Below are positions 1-4,763 of a stretch of 5,031 nucleotides of DNA, in pieces (positions within the stretch are counted from its first letter, which is position 1; each line of letters begins with the position of its first letter). The DNA comes from JARRNJ01 sp037385045 (GTDB lineage: Bacteria; Pseudomonadota; Gammaproteobacteria; JASBUN01): positions 1-5,031 of the forward strand of contig JARRNJ010000117.1 in assembly GCA_037385045.1 (NCBI GenBank). The letters run 5' to 3'. Below the pieces are notes generated by a model that saw only the letters and a program-made list of their open reading frames with translations, searched no databases and was not told the origin of the DNA. A program made the translations under genes and the position numbers.

Positions 1-1
1 C

Positions 2-528
2 TTCCTGGTCGACGAGGCCTTCATCGGCCTGGCCGGGCAGTCGGTAGCCCATATGGTGCCCGAGCATCCCAACCTGCTGGTAACGCGCACCCTGTCCAAA
101 GCCCATAGCCTGGCAGGCTTTCGCATCGGCTATGGGATATTTCCCAACGCCATCGCCGACGACCTGAACAGCCACAACGATGCCTACCCGCTCGCCCGCC
201 CCAGCCAGGCGGCGGCCATCGCCACGCTTCAGCACGAAGACAAGATTCATGCCCGCGCCGCGCAGTTGCGCGCTTGGACTGAGGAGCTCGCAGCCGAGTT
301 GCGCACTTTGGACGTGCGTACCTATCCGACTGAGACCTATTTCTTCCTCGCCGATTTCGCGCCGCGCAATGCGGCCGAGATTGCGGATCGGCCCGCAGCC
401 GCGACATACTGATTAAGCCGCTCAATGAACCGGTGCTCGGACCCGGCTATATGCGCATCACAACGGCATTGTCCGAAGACAACCGCCGCTTCGTCGATGT
501 GTTGAGGGAGGTGCTTTTCCGTGCCTAG
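2..528 (+). pseudogene. HisC-like class I/II PLP aminotransferase, 3' part, frameshifted
   Basis: The 5' end lies outside the window. The reading frame from base 2 shows the second half of a histidinol-phosphate-aminotransferase-like fold: VDEAF, whose Asp (11-13) binds the PLP ring nitrogen; RTLSKAHSLAGFRIGYG, with the Schiff-base Lys at 98-100 and a conserved Arg at 122-124. This frame ends at a TGA (410-412). The missing C-terminal part continues in frame 1 from about 394: SRDILIKPLNEP, then GPGYMRIT with the substrate-carboxylate Arg at 454-456, ending at TAG 526-528. Restoring one base near 391-394 (for example CGG CTC CGC in place of CGG CCC GC) joins the two parts into a normal HisC-type C-terminus. 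Both catalytic Lys and substrate Arg are intact, so this is either a sequencing error or a very recent mutation. Family membership is clear. The substrate is not: histidinol phosphate, another amino acid and a CobD-like role are all possible. It overlaps the downstream methyltransferase start, which implies one transcript. Confidence 0.8.
505..511 (+). promoter_or_regulatory. ribosome binding site for the methyltransferase (GTG start)
   Basis: AGGGAGG is a near-perfect Shine-Dalgarno sequence 9 nt before the GTG at 521. It lies inside the end of the aminotransferase gene and decides a non-ATG start. The same heptamer, with almost the same spacing, recurs before the GTG at 1160. Confidence 0.65.
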
Positions 529-1156
529 AGCAGCTGCCTTCGAGGCGCATCATCAGCGGTACGAGGCATGGTTCGAAAAGCACGAGGCCGCCTATATCTC
601 TGAGCTGCTCGCCTTGCGGCCGTTCGTGCCCTGGGAGGGGCGGGGACTCGAGATTGGAGTGGGTAGCGGTCGCTTCGCGGGGCCGCTGGGGGTGCAGGTG
701 GGTGTGGATCCCTCCCCGGCGATGCTTGTCTATGCCGCTGCGCGCGGCATTGAGGTGGTTCAAGGCACGGCCGAAAATCTACCGTTCGTAGCCGGCAGTT
801 TCGACCACGCCATGGTGGTGACCACCATCTGTTTTGTAGACTCGCCTGCGGAAATGCTTGCCGAGGCACGCAGGGTGCTCAAGCCGGGTGGGCGCCTGGT
901 GATCGGCTTCATCGACCGGGAGAGCGCCTTGGGACAAGACTATTTGGCACATCAGGCAGAAAATGTGTTTTACCGCGACGCCACTTTCTATTCCTCTGAC
1001 GAGATAGCACAACTCCTGCTTGAGACAGGTTTCTCGATTAGCGCCTGGGGCCAGACACTCGCGCACTTCTTGTCCGAGACGCGGGAGATCGAGTCTTTGC
1101 GACCAGGGCGCGGCCAATGCGCATTCGTGGTCATCGCAGCGACCAGGGAGGACTGA
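521..1156 (+). CDS. class I SAM-dependent methyltransferase (Methyltransf_11-like)
   Basis: The 211-residue product is a compact class I (Rossmann) methyltransferase. Motif I is LEIGVGSGRF (residues 43-52), the SAM-binding glycine loop. The acidic residue ending strand beta-2 is D63 in GVDPS. QGTAENLPF (81-89) is the usual motif before strand beta-4, and RRVLKPGGRLVIGF (117-130) is the post-strand helix and beta-5. The GTG start at 521 is chosen because AGGGAGG lies 9 nt upstream at 505-511 and because the N-terminal helix preceding motif I begins there. The first 8 bases overlap the end of the aminotransferase gene, typical of translational coupling. The protein is expected to be cytosolic. 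The methyl acceptor cannot be read from the sequence; small-molecule acceptors are the commonest for this size, but that is inference. The gene ends 62 bp before an integron attC site, so it is either the last intact gene of a host operon or, less simply, part of a multi-gene cassette. Confidence 0.87.
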   Translation: MPRAAAFEAHHQRYEAWFEKHEAAYISELLALRPFVPWEGRGLEIGVGSGRFAGPLGVQVGVDPSPAMLVYAAARGIEVVQGTAENLPFVAGSFDHAMVVTTICFVDSPAEMLAEARRVLKPGGRLVIGFIDRESALGQDYLAHQAENVFYRDATFYSSDEIAQLLLETGFSISAWGQTLAHFLSETREIESLRPGRGQCAFVVIAATRED

Positions 1157-1159
1157 GCC

Positions 1160-1297
1160 GTGGAACGATTGCCAAGACCATTGCATGTGGATAGCCTGGG
1201 AATGAAGGTGCCCACGAGCCCTAACAACGCCATCAACGCGGGCGTACAAAAGCGGCGCTTCGCTCTGTTTTTGTACGCCGGTTATGGCGAGCGTTAG
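1160..1297 (+). pseudogene. start of a third operon gene, apparently cut off by attC
   Basis: A GTG at 1160, 3 nt after the methyltransferase stop, opens a 45-codon frame beginning MERLPRPLHVDSLGMK and ending at the TAG (1295-1297) inside the R' box of the first attC. AGGGAGG at 1145-1151 sits 8 nt upstream, the same signal and almost the same spacing as for the methyltransferase. From about 1219 on, the translation is only the attC read as protein, so at most the first 20 or so residues are original coding sequence. I infer that a third operon gene began here and lost its remainder when cassette DNA arrived. I do not recognise the protein. The frame could instead be fortuitous, with the spacer simply belonging to a cassette end. 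Confidence 0.35.
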
Positions 1298-1299
1298 CC
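1219..1299 (+). other. integron attC site 1 (59-base element)
   Basis: This is an imperfect inverted repeat with the full attC architecture. R'' is CCCTAAC (1219-1225) and R' is GTTAGCC (1293-1299), pairing through CTAAC/GTTAG. L'' is GCCATCAAC (1229-1237) and L' is GTTATGGC (1281-1288). These pair except for one extra C in L'', the extrahelical base that integron integrases use to pick the recombined strand. The arms continue as GGCGTACAAAA (1240-1250) against TTTTGTACGCC (1269-1279), with a GC-rich apical loop. The length of about 80 bp is normal. Cleavage would fall between G1293 and T1294. R'' and R' deviate slightly from RYYYAAC and GTTRRRY at outer positions. The orientation (R'' to R' along +) matches the genes around it. 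Confidence 0.88.
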
Positions 1300-2250
1300 G
1301 ATAAAATCGAAATACCCATGAAGATCATCTATCTGTTCTTGGCACTATTCGGGGTATCCCTCGTAGCGCTCTTGATCCTTCGGCTGTTGGATTTGCGTGC
1401 GGATCAAGTGGAATGGGCGCGACTGGCAGGATTGCAGACCAAGAGTTTGGTGAGGTATGACCCAAAGATGGTGGCCGATCTGCCGGAACCGGCGCAGAGA
1501 TTTTTTAACTTTGCAATCGCTCCGGGTACGCCTCTGTTGCCTGTGGTCGAAATCGAGATGGGCGGCCAGTTGAGTCTCGGCTCCCGAGACTCACCGAACT
1601 ACCAAACCATGGAAGCGGATCAAATCCTCGCGGCTCCGCACGGTTTCGTATGGCGTTTGAATCTGCCAGGCATTGTACCGGTATCAGGATCGGATTCCGG
1701 CAGTTGGACACGGTTTCGAATTCTCGGCCTGTTACCCGTGGCGCGGATGGGCGGCGATCCGGATCACACGCAATCTGCCTATGGGCGGTATGTGGCCGAG
1801 TCCGTCTTCTGGGCGCCCGCCGCAGTGCTTCCGGGGCCAGGAGTGGTCTGGGATGGAGTCGATTCAAATACCGCGTGCGTGACCGTCAATCGTGGGGCGC
1901 TTTCACAGACAGTCAACGTGAAGGTTGATGCTGACGGCCGACCGGTTGAGGTATCTTTCTTGCGCTGGAGTAATGCAAATTCCGACAAGGAGTATCGACT
2001 TCAACCCTTCGGAGGATCGTTATCGGACTTTCGTCGGGTACAAGGCTATCGTCTTCCGTTCAAGGTCGAGGCAGGAAATATGTTCGATACCGACGACTAT
2101 TTTGCCTTCTATAGGGCGGAGGTTACCGAAATCCGGTTTCCGGGGGTTGGTAGGTAGCCCATCTCTCTTAAACGAGGCGCGGCTAACAAGGCAAATCAAC
2201 TCGGACCGCAAATTCTGCTGCGCTCCATTTGCGCCCGGTTATTTGCAACG
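1294..2250 (+). mobile_element. integron gene cassette carrying a DUF6544-like gene
   Basis: The unit between the crossover points of the two attC sites (G/TT of GTTAGCC at 1293 and of GTTAGCT at 2250) is 957 bp with a single same-strand gene ending 23 bp before its own attC. That is exactly the layout of a mobile gene cassette. It is expected to excise as a circle if an integron integrase is supplied. No integrase, attI or cassette promoter is present in the window, so the array section could be a distal part of an integron or a cluster of attC sites lacking an integrase (CALIN). The cassette reads as less GC-rich than the ribB and DUF4386 genes downstream, consistent with separate origin. 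Confidence 0.8.
1318..2157 (+). CDS. DUF6544-family protein, N-terminal membrane anchor (cassette gene)
   Basis: The product has 279 residues. Residues 3-24 form one strongly hydrophobic segment, read as a membrane anchor or uncleaved signal, leaving the rest outside the cytoplasm or membrane-associated. The body resembles DUF6544 proteins: YDPKMVADLPEPAQRFF (47-63), AIAPGTPL (66-73), the strand QILAAPHGFVWR (102-113), GLLPVAR (137-143), a conserved central block with GRYVAESVFWAPAAVL (156-171), and a late VDADGRPVEVSFLRW stretch (203-217). The family has no established biochemical activity, and no catalytic motif is evident here. The ATG at 1318 lies 20 nt after the attC R' box with no convincing Shine-Dalgarno before it, which is common in cassette genes; translation may depend on read-through or near-leaderless initiation. 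The family call is from memory of the motif pattern; the gene itself is secure, being flanked by two attC sites in matching orientation. Confidence 0.8.
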   Translation: MKIIYLFLALFGVSLVALLILRLLDLRADQVEWARLAGLQTKSLVRYDPKMVADLPEPAQRFFNFAIAPGTPLLPVVEIEMGGQLSLGSRDSPNYQTMEADQILAAPHGFVWRLNLPGIVPVSGSDSGSWTRFRILGLLPVARMGGDPDHTQSAYGRYVAESVFWAPAAVLPGPGVVWDGVDSNTACVTVNRGALSQTVNVKVDADGRPVEVSFLRWSNANSDKEYRLQPFGGSLSDFRRVQGYRLPFKVEAGNMFDTDDYFAFYRAEVTEIRFPGVGR

Positions 2251-2256
2251 TTAGCT
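2181..2256 (+). other. integron attC site 2 (59-base element)
   Basis: The second attC has R'' GGCTAAC (2181-2187) and R' GTTAGCT (2250-2256), pairing over six bases (GCTAAC/GTTAGC). L'' is GCAAATCAAC (2191-2200) and L' is GTTATTTGC (2238-2246); they pair except for the single extra C in L'', as in attC 1. An inner stem pairs CGCAAAT (2207-2213) with ATTTGCG (2227-2233). Total length is 76 bp. It shares with attC 1 the pattern TAACAA, then TCAAC about nine bases later, but the central arms differ, so the two are family members and not copies. It begins 23 bp after the DUF6544-like gene's stop codon. Confidence 0.88.
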
Positions 2257-2272
2257 GTCGACCGATATCGAG

Positions 2273-2734
2273 ATGCCAACCAAATATGCACATACCAACC
2301 TGGTCGCGAAAGATTGGAAGCGGCTGTCAACCTTCTATCAAGAGGTCTTCGGGTGCGTGCCCATCCCGCCGGAACGGGATCTGTCCGGTGAGTGGCTTGA
2401 CGAGGCCACGGGGCTCAGCGGGTCGCATATCTACGGGATGCACCTCCGTCTTCCGGGTTACGGAAGCGATGCGCCGACCCTCGAACTTTTTCAATATGGC
2501 TCCATGCCGGAGCATCCGTCAGTCGGCCCGAGTACCCCGGGATTTTCGCATATTGCTTTTGCGGTCGATGACGTTGCGGCTACCGCGCAGGCAGTATTTG
2601 ACCACGGCGGTTCGGCAGTCGGTGCGCTTACGATCCGCGATGTACCTGGCGTCGGGCTGTTAACGTTTCAATACGTGGCCGACCCTGAGGGTAACATTAT
2701 CGAGGTCCAGCATTGGAAGAAGGCCCGCAGCTGA
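2273..2734 (+). CDS. VOC (glyoxalase/bleomycin-resistance/dioxygenase) family protein
   Basis: The 153-residue product is one full VOC domain with paired beta-alpha-beta-beta-beta modules. The four usual metal-ligand positions are filled: H7 (AHTNLVAKDW), E71 (TLELF), H93 (GFSHIAFAVDD) and E144 (GNIIEVQ). The N-terminal FYQEVFGC (21-28) and the DPEGNIIE turn (137-144) are family signatures. This supports a divalent-metal enzyme, such as a lyase, epimerase, thiol transferase or dioxygenase, but the substrate cannot be told. Small VOC proteins are frequent integron cassette cargo, where some give antibiotic or toxin tolerance. The ATG lies 22 nt after the G of the attC 2 R' box, as expected for a cassette gene, and only a weak GAG (2268-2270) precedes it. 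Its 3' side is odd: no intact attC follows. Confidence 0.85.
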   Translation: MPTKYAHTNLVAKDWKRLSTFYQEVFGCVPIPPERDLSGEWLDEATGLSGSHIYGMHLRLPGYGSDAPTLELFQYGSMPEHPSVGPSTPGFSHIAFAVDDVAATAQAVFDHGGSAVGALTIRDVPGVGLLTFQYVADPEGNIIEVQHWKKARS

Positions 2735-2910
2735 CGCGGGGGCCAACGCGGAGCGAATCCAGGCCGGGCGCATGTGGTGGTATTCCTTCTGGCGCACTGG
2801 CGGCGCGGTGTGAGGCGCGTGTCGCCAATGTCATGGCTGAGGCGTGGTTGTTGAACTGCGCGCAAAGCCGGAGTAATCTGGCTGCGCTCGATTTGAGCAT
2901 GTAACCACTT
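2735..2910. other. intergenic stretch between the cassette region and the ribB leader
   Basis: No convincing gene is seen on either strand. A degenerate left half of an attC may start at the VOC stop codon (CTGAC at 2731, then GGCCAACGCGG at 2741-2751), but its right half is missing. Farther on, GTGGTT (2844-2849) is inverted as AACCAC (2903-2908), enclosing a hairpin that pairs GCGC and AGCC (2860-2869) with GGCT and GCGC (2880-2887). A candidate promoter for ribB lies within this structure. Confidence 0.4.
2851..2879 (+). promoter_or_regulatory. ribB: possible sigma-70 promoter for the ribB leader
   Basis: TTGAAC (2851-2856) and TAATCT (2874-2879) are spaced by exactly 17 bp. They match four of six and three of six consensus bases. 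Transcription would begin near 2886, about 25 nt before the first pairing strand of the riboswitch, which is a sensible place. The -10 match is weak. Confidence 0.33.
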
Positions 2911-3047
2911 ATTCTCAGGGCAGGGTGAAATTCCCTACCGGCGGTATTTCCGCTTCAGCGGAAGAGCCCGCGAGCGCCTGCTTCGGCAGGGTCAGCAGAT
3001 CCGGTGCGATGCCGGAGCCGACGGTTACAGTCCGGATGGGAGAGAAT
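2911..3047 (+). ncRNA. FMN riboswitch (RFN element)
   Basis: The conserved FMN aptamer core is present in order. P1 pairs ATTCTC (2911-2916) with GAGAAT (3042-3047). CAGGGTGAAATTCCCTACCG begins at 2921 and is followed by GCGGT. A variable hairpin TTCCGC-TTCA-GCGGAA occupies 2948-2963, and the invariant AGCCCGCGAGCG follows. A second variable hairpin CCTGC-TTCG-GCAGG (2977-2990) carries a stable UUCG-type loop. Then come the stem TCCGG/CCGGA and the terminal block GCCGACGG, ACAGTCCGGATGGGAGAGAA. The aptamer binds flavin mononucleotide and turns down expression of riboflavin synthesis or uptake genes when FMN is plentiful. It sits 109 nt before ribB on the same strand, so the target is clear. 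Confidence 0.96.
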
Positions 3048-3156
3048 AAGGCATTGTGCGGACCCGGCCTTGGCCGGAGTTCGTTGCGCCTGTTCGCCGG
3101 TTTTGCCCCGGCATGTCCCTTCGCGCCCTGATTCTGGAACTCACACGGAGACATCC
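3048..3156 (+). promoter_or_regulatory. expression platform / leader between FMN aptamer and ribB
   Basis: The 109-nt segment has a hairpin CCGGC-CTTG-GCCGG (3064-3077 region, CUUG loop) and a weaker one GCCGG/CCGGC (about 3096-3112), neither followed by a T-tract. GAGTTC (3077-3082) can pair with GAACTC (3137-3142), closing a large loop that ends four bases before the Shine-Dalgarno. No clear intrinsic terminator and no CTCCGT-like anti-Shine-Dalgarno are visible. Control by translation blocking or by Rho, as in the E. coli ribB leader, is therefore more likely than intrinsic termination; this is inference. Confidence 0.45.
3147..3150 (+). promoter_or_regulatory. ribB: ribosome binding site of ribB
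   Basis: GGAG six bases before the ATG at 3157 fixes the ribB start. An in-frame ATG farther upstream (3004) lies inside the riboswitch aptamer and is excluded. Confidence 0.7.
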
Positions 3157-3822
3157 ATGAATCAGACCAATGAACCTTCCTTGCTGGATTCTTTCGGTGA
3201 TCCCCGGGCCCGCGTCGAACGGGCGTTGGCCGCGCTCCGTTGCGGCGGCGGGGTGCTGCTCGTCGATGATGAGGACCGCGAGAACGAAGGCGATCTCATC
3301 TTCCCGGCCGAGCGTGTTACAACCGAACAGATGGCGATGCTCATCCGGGAGTGCAGCGGCATCGTGTGTCTGTGCCTGACCGATGAGCATGTCCGCCGGC
3401 TACGACTGCCGATGATGGTTGACGAGAATACGAGCAGGAATGGCACTGCTTTCACCGTTTCCATTGAGGCGGCGGCGGGCGTCACTACGGGCGTGTCTGC
3501 CGCCGACAGGGTGACAACCGTACGGACCGCAATCGCAGACAACTGCACCCCGCAAGACCTTGCCCGGCCGGGCCACGTCTTTCCCCTGCGGGCGCAGCCG
3601 GGCGGTGTGCTGGCACGTCGCGGTCATACCGAGGGAACCATCGACCTGATGCGTTTGGCGGGACTTGCCCCCGCCGGTGTGCTTTGCGAGCTGACGAACG
3701 CTGACGGCACCATGTCCCGCTTGCCCGAAGTGGTCCGATTTGCGGAACTTCACGATATCCCTGTGCTTTCCATTGAAGACCTGGTCACCTATAAGACCAA
3801 CCTCCTGGGTGAGGCGGTTTGA
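3157..3822 (+). CDS. ribB: 3,4-dihydroxy-2-butanone-4-phosphate synthase (monofunctional RibB)
   Basis: RibB converts ribulose 5-phosphate to 3,4-dihydroxy-2-butanone 4-phosphate and formate, giving the four-carbon unit that lumazine synthase joins to the pyrimidine in riboflavin synthesis. The cytosolic enzyme needs Mg2+. The 221-residue product is nearly the same length as E. coli RibB (217) and aligns along its whole length. Diagnostic blocks are DDEDRENEGDLIFPAE (37-52), the acidic active-site loop; SGIVCLCLT (67-75); PMMV (85-88) with NTS and GTAFTVSIEAA; VTTGVSAADR (109-118); RPGHVFPLRAQPGGVL (137-152); GHTEGTIDL (156-164) with the metal-ligand His157; and AGVLCELTNADGTM (173-186). No RibA (GTP cyclohydrolase II) domain is attached. 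The gene is stand-alone behind an FMN riboswitch, so FMN represses it. No key residue appears missing. Confidence 0.97.
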   Translation: MNQTNEPSLLDSFGDPRARVERALAALRCGGGVLLVDDEDRENEGDLIFPAERVTTEQMAMLIRECSGIVCLCLTDEHVRRLRLPMMVDENTSRNGTAFTVSIEAAAGVTTGVSAADRVTTVRTAIADNCTPQDLARPGHVFPLRAQPGGVLARRGHTEGTIDLMRLAGLAPAGVLCELTNADGTMSRLPEVVRFAELHDIPVLSIEDLVTYKTNLLGEAV

Positions 3823-3894
3823 CTTTGGCGCCGATGAGCGCGGAACCATTGGCTTCAGGCGCCGTTCAGCGGGCGCTCCACGAATCGTAAGTAG

Positions 3895-3901
3895 AGGGGA
3901 G
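3895..3901 (+). promoter_or_regulatory. ribosome binding site of the DUF4386 gene
   Basis: AGGGGAG lies four bases before the ATG at 3906, supporting that start. The 83-bp gap after ribB shows no clear terminator, so read-through from ribB is possible. Confidence 0.6.
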
Positions 3902-3905
3902 CGCA

Positions 3906-4640
3906 ATGACGGACACGGGCGGGACGACTTCGCCTCTGGCCTGGGCGAGATGGGCCGGGCTGCTGTACCTGGCCATCATCACATTCGGCCTGTTCGGGGA
4001 ACTGTTCGTGCGCTCGGCCCTGATCGTGCATGGGGATGCAGCGGCCACGGCGGGCAATATCGCCAACGCGCCGGGCCTGTTCCGCGCGGGGTTCCTGGCG
4101 GATTCCGTCATGGTTCTCAGCGATGTCGCGTTGGCGGTGCTGCTGTATATTCTGCTCAGGCCGGTCAGCAGGGTGGTTGCGCTCATGGCGATGTGTTTTC
4201 GCCTGGCGCAGTCGGCGGTGCTGGCATTGAACCTGCTCAATTACCACGCAGCGGGTATGCTGCTCGACGGATCGGGGCATGGGGCCGGGTTCGGTACCGG
4301 CCAACGCGACGCATTGGCGTACTTTTTCCTGGATCTGCACACCAACGGCTACGACCTGGGCCTGCTGCTGTTCGGGATTCACTGCCTGCTTCTCGGGTAC
4401 CTGATCTACAGGGCGGGCTACCTGCCCAGGCTGTTGGGCGTCCTGGTGTCGGCTGCCGGTTTCGCGTACCTCATTGGCGGCTATACGCGCTTCCTGTTCC
4501 CGGACTACGTTGCAGCGGTGTCCCCGGTCTACATTGTGGCGATTGTCTCCGAGGTGTCGCTGTGCTTGTGGCTGCTGATCAAAGGCGTGGATATGCGCCA
4601 GTGGGAACGGCTGACGGGTTCTTCGGCAGCCGTCATTTGA
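3906..4640 (+). CDS. DUF4386 family integral membrane protein
   Basis: The 244-residue product has about six hydrophobic helices (near 16-36, 62-84, 89-111, 149-168, 175-195 and 206-226). It carries the recurrent sequence features of DUF4386 proteins: RWAGLLYLAIITFGLFGELFV near the start; GDAAATAGNI followed by FRAGFLADSVMVLSDVALAVLLY; LLRPVSR before the third helix; FRLAQSAVLALNLLN (98-112); and FLDLHTNGYDLGLLLFGIHCLLLGYLIYRAGYLPR (141-175), followed by LLGVLVSAAGFAYLI. The family is found in many bacteria as an inner-membrane protein of unknown function. No catalytic or transport motif can be pointed out. It follows ribB by 83 bp on the same strand with its own good ribosome binding site. 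A functional link to riboflavin is not suggested by the family and the pairing may be incidental. Confidence 0.87.
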   Translation: MTDTGGTTSPLAWARWAGLLYLAIITFGLFGELFVRSALIVHGDAAATAGNIANAPGLFRAGFLADSVMVLSDVALAVLLYILLRPVSRVVALMAMCFRLAQSAVLALNLLNYHAAGMLLDGSGHGAGFGTGQRDALAYFFLDLHTNGYDLGLLLFGIHCLLLGYLIYRAGYLPRLLGVLVSAAGFAYLIGGYTRFLFPDYVAAVSPVYIVAIVSEVSLCLWLLIKGVDMRQWERLTGSSAAVI

Positions 4641-4763
4641 TCGGCGAACCATAAGGCATGAATCCGGTACCTCTCCGCAGCCACTCACCATGAAGATTGC
4701 GGGCCGGTCGCCAGCCGCTCACTCTCCGGCGCGCCCCTGTCACACCGGGTCGTTCCGCTGTAG
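4641..4763. other. gap after the DUF4386 gene, no intact gene
   Basis: Nothing convincing is encoded here. An ATG at 4690 opens a frame that could supply the N-terminus of the following disrupted gene, but no Shine-Dalgarno precedes it and the peptide lacks a hydrophobic signal core. TCCGCT (4754-4759) and AGCGGA (4766-4771) form a perfect six-base hairpin with loop GTAGGG right at the edge of the following coding block; it has no T-tract. Confidence 0.35.

Noticed and set aside
2844..2908. A third attC upstream of ribB
   Set aside because: The inverted repeat has GTT on the left and AAC on the right, the reverse of attC polarity on both strands, and there are no L boxes with an extra base.
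3004..3156. N-terminal extension of RibB from the ATG at 3004
   Set aside because: The ATG is inside the FMN aptamer. The extension has no likeness to RibB, and the 3157 start has GGAG at proper spacing and matches E. coli RibB from its first residues (MNQT).
3823..3894. An intrinsic terminator between ribB and the DUF4386 gene
   Set aside because: GAGCGC (from about 3834) and GCGCTC (from about 3873) are inverted but far apart, and no T-tract follows.
3740..4654. A 304-codon + strand open frame spanning the end of ribB and most of the DUF4386 gene
   Set aside because: It is a low-complexity Gly/Arg/Ala-rich shadow in another frame, overlaps two well-supported genes, and has no ribosome binding site.
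3855..4691. A 278-codon open frame on the - strand opposite the DUF4386 gene
   Set aside because: Its translation is rich in Gln, Arg and His with no domain pattern, as expected from the antisense of GC-rich membrane-protein codons. The + strand frame has clear helices, family motifs and a good ribosome binding site.
4658..4693. An 11-codon frame (MNPVPLRSHSP) overlapping the ATG at 4690 by ATGA
   Set aside because: Only a weak AAGG precedes it. The overlap looks like a coupled leader peptide, but the gene it would lead into is itself broken, so chance is the simpler explanation.
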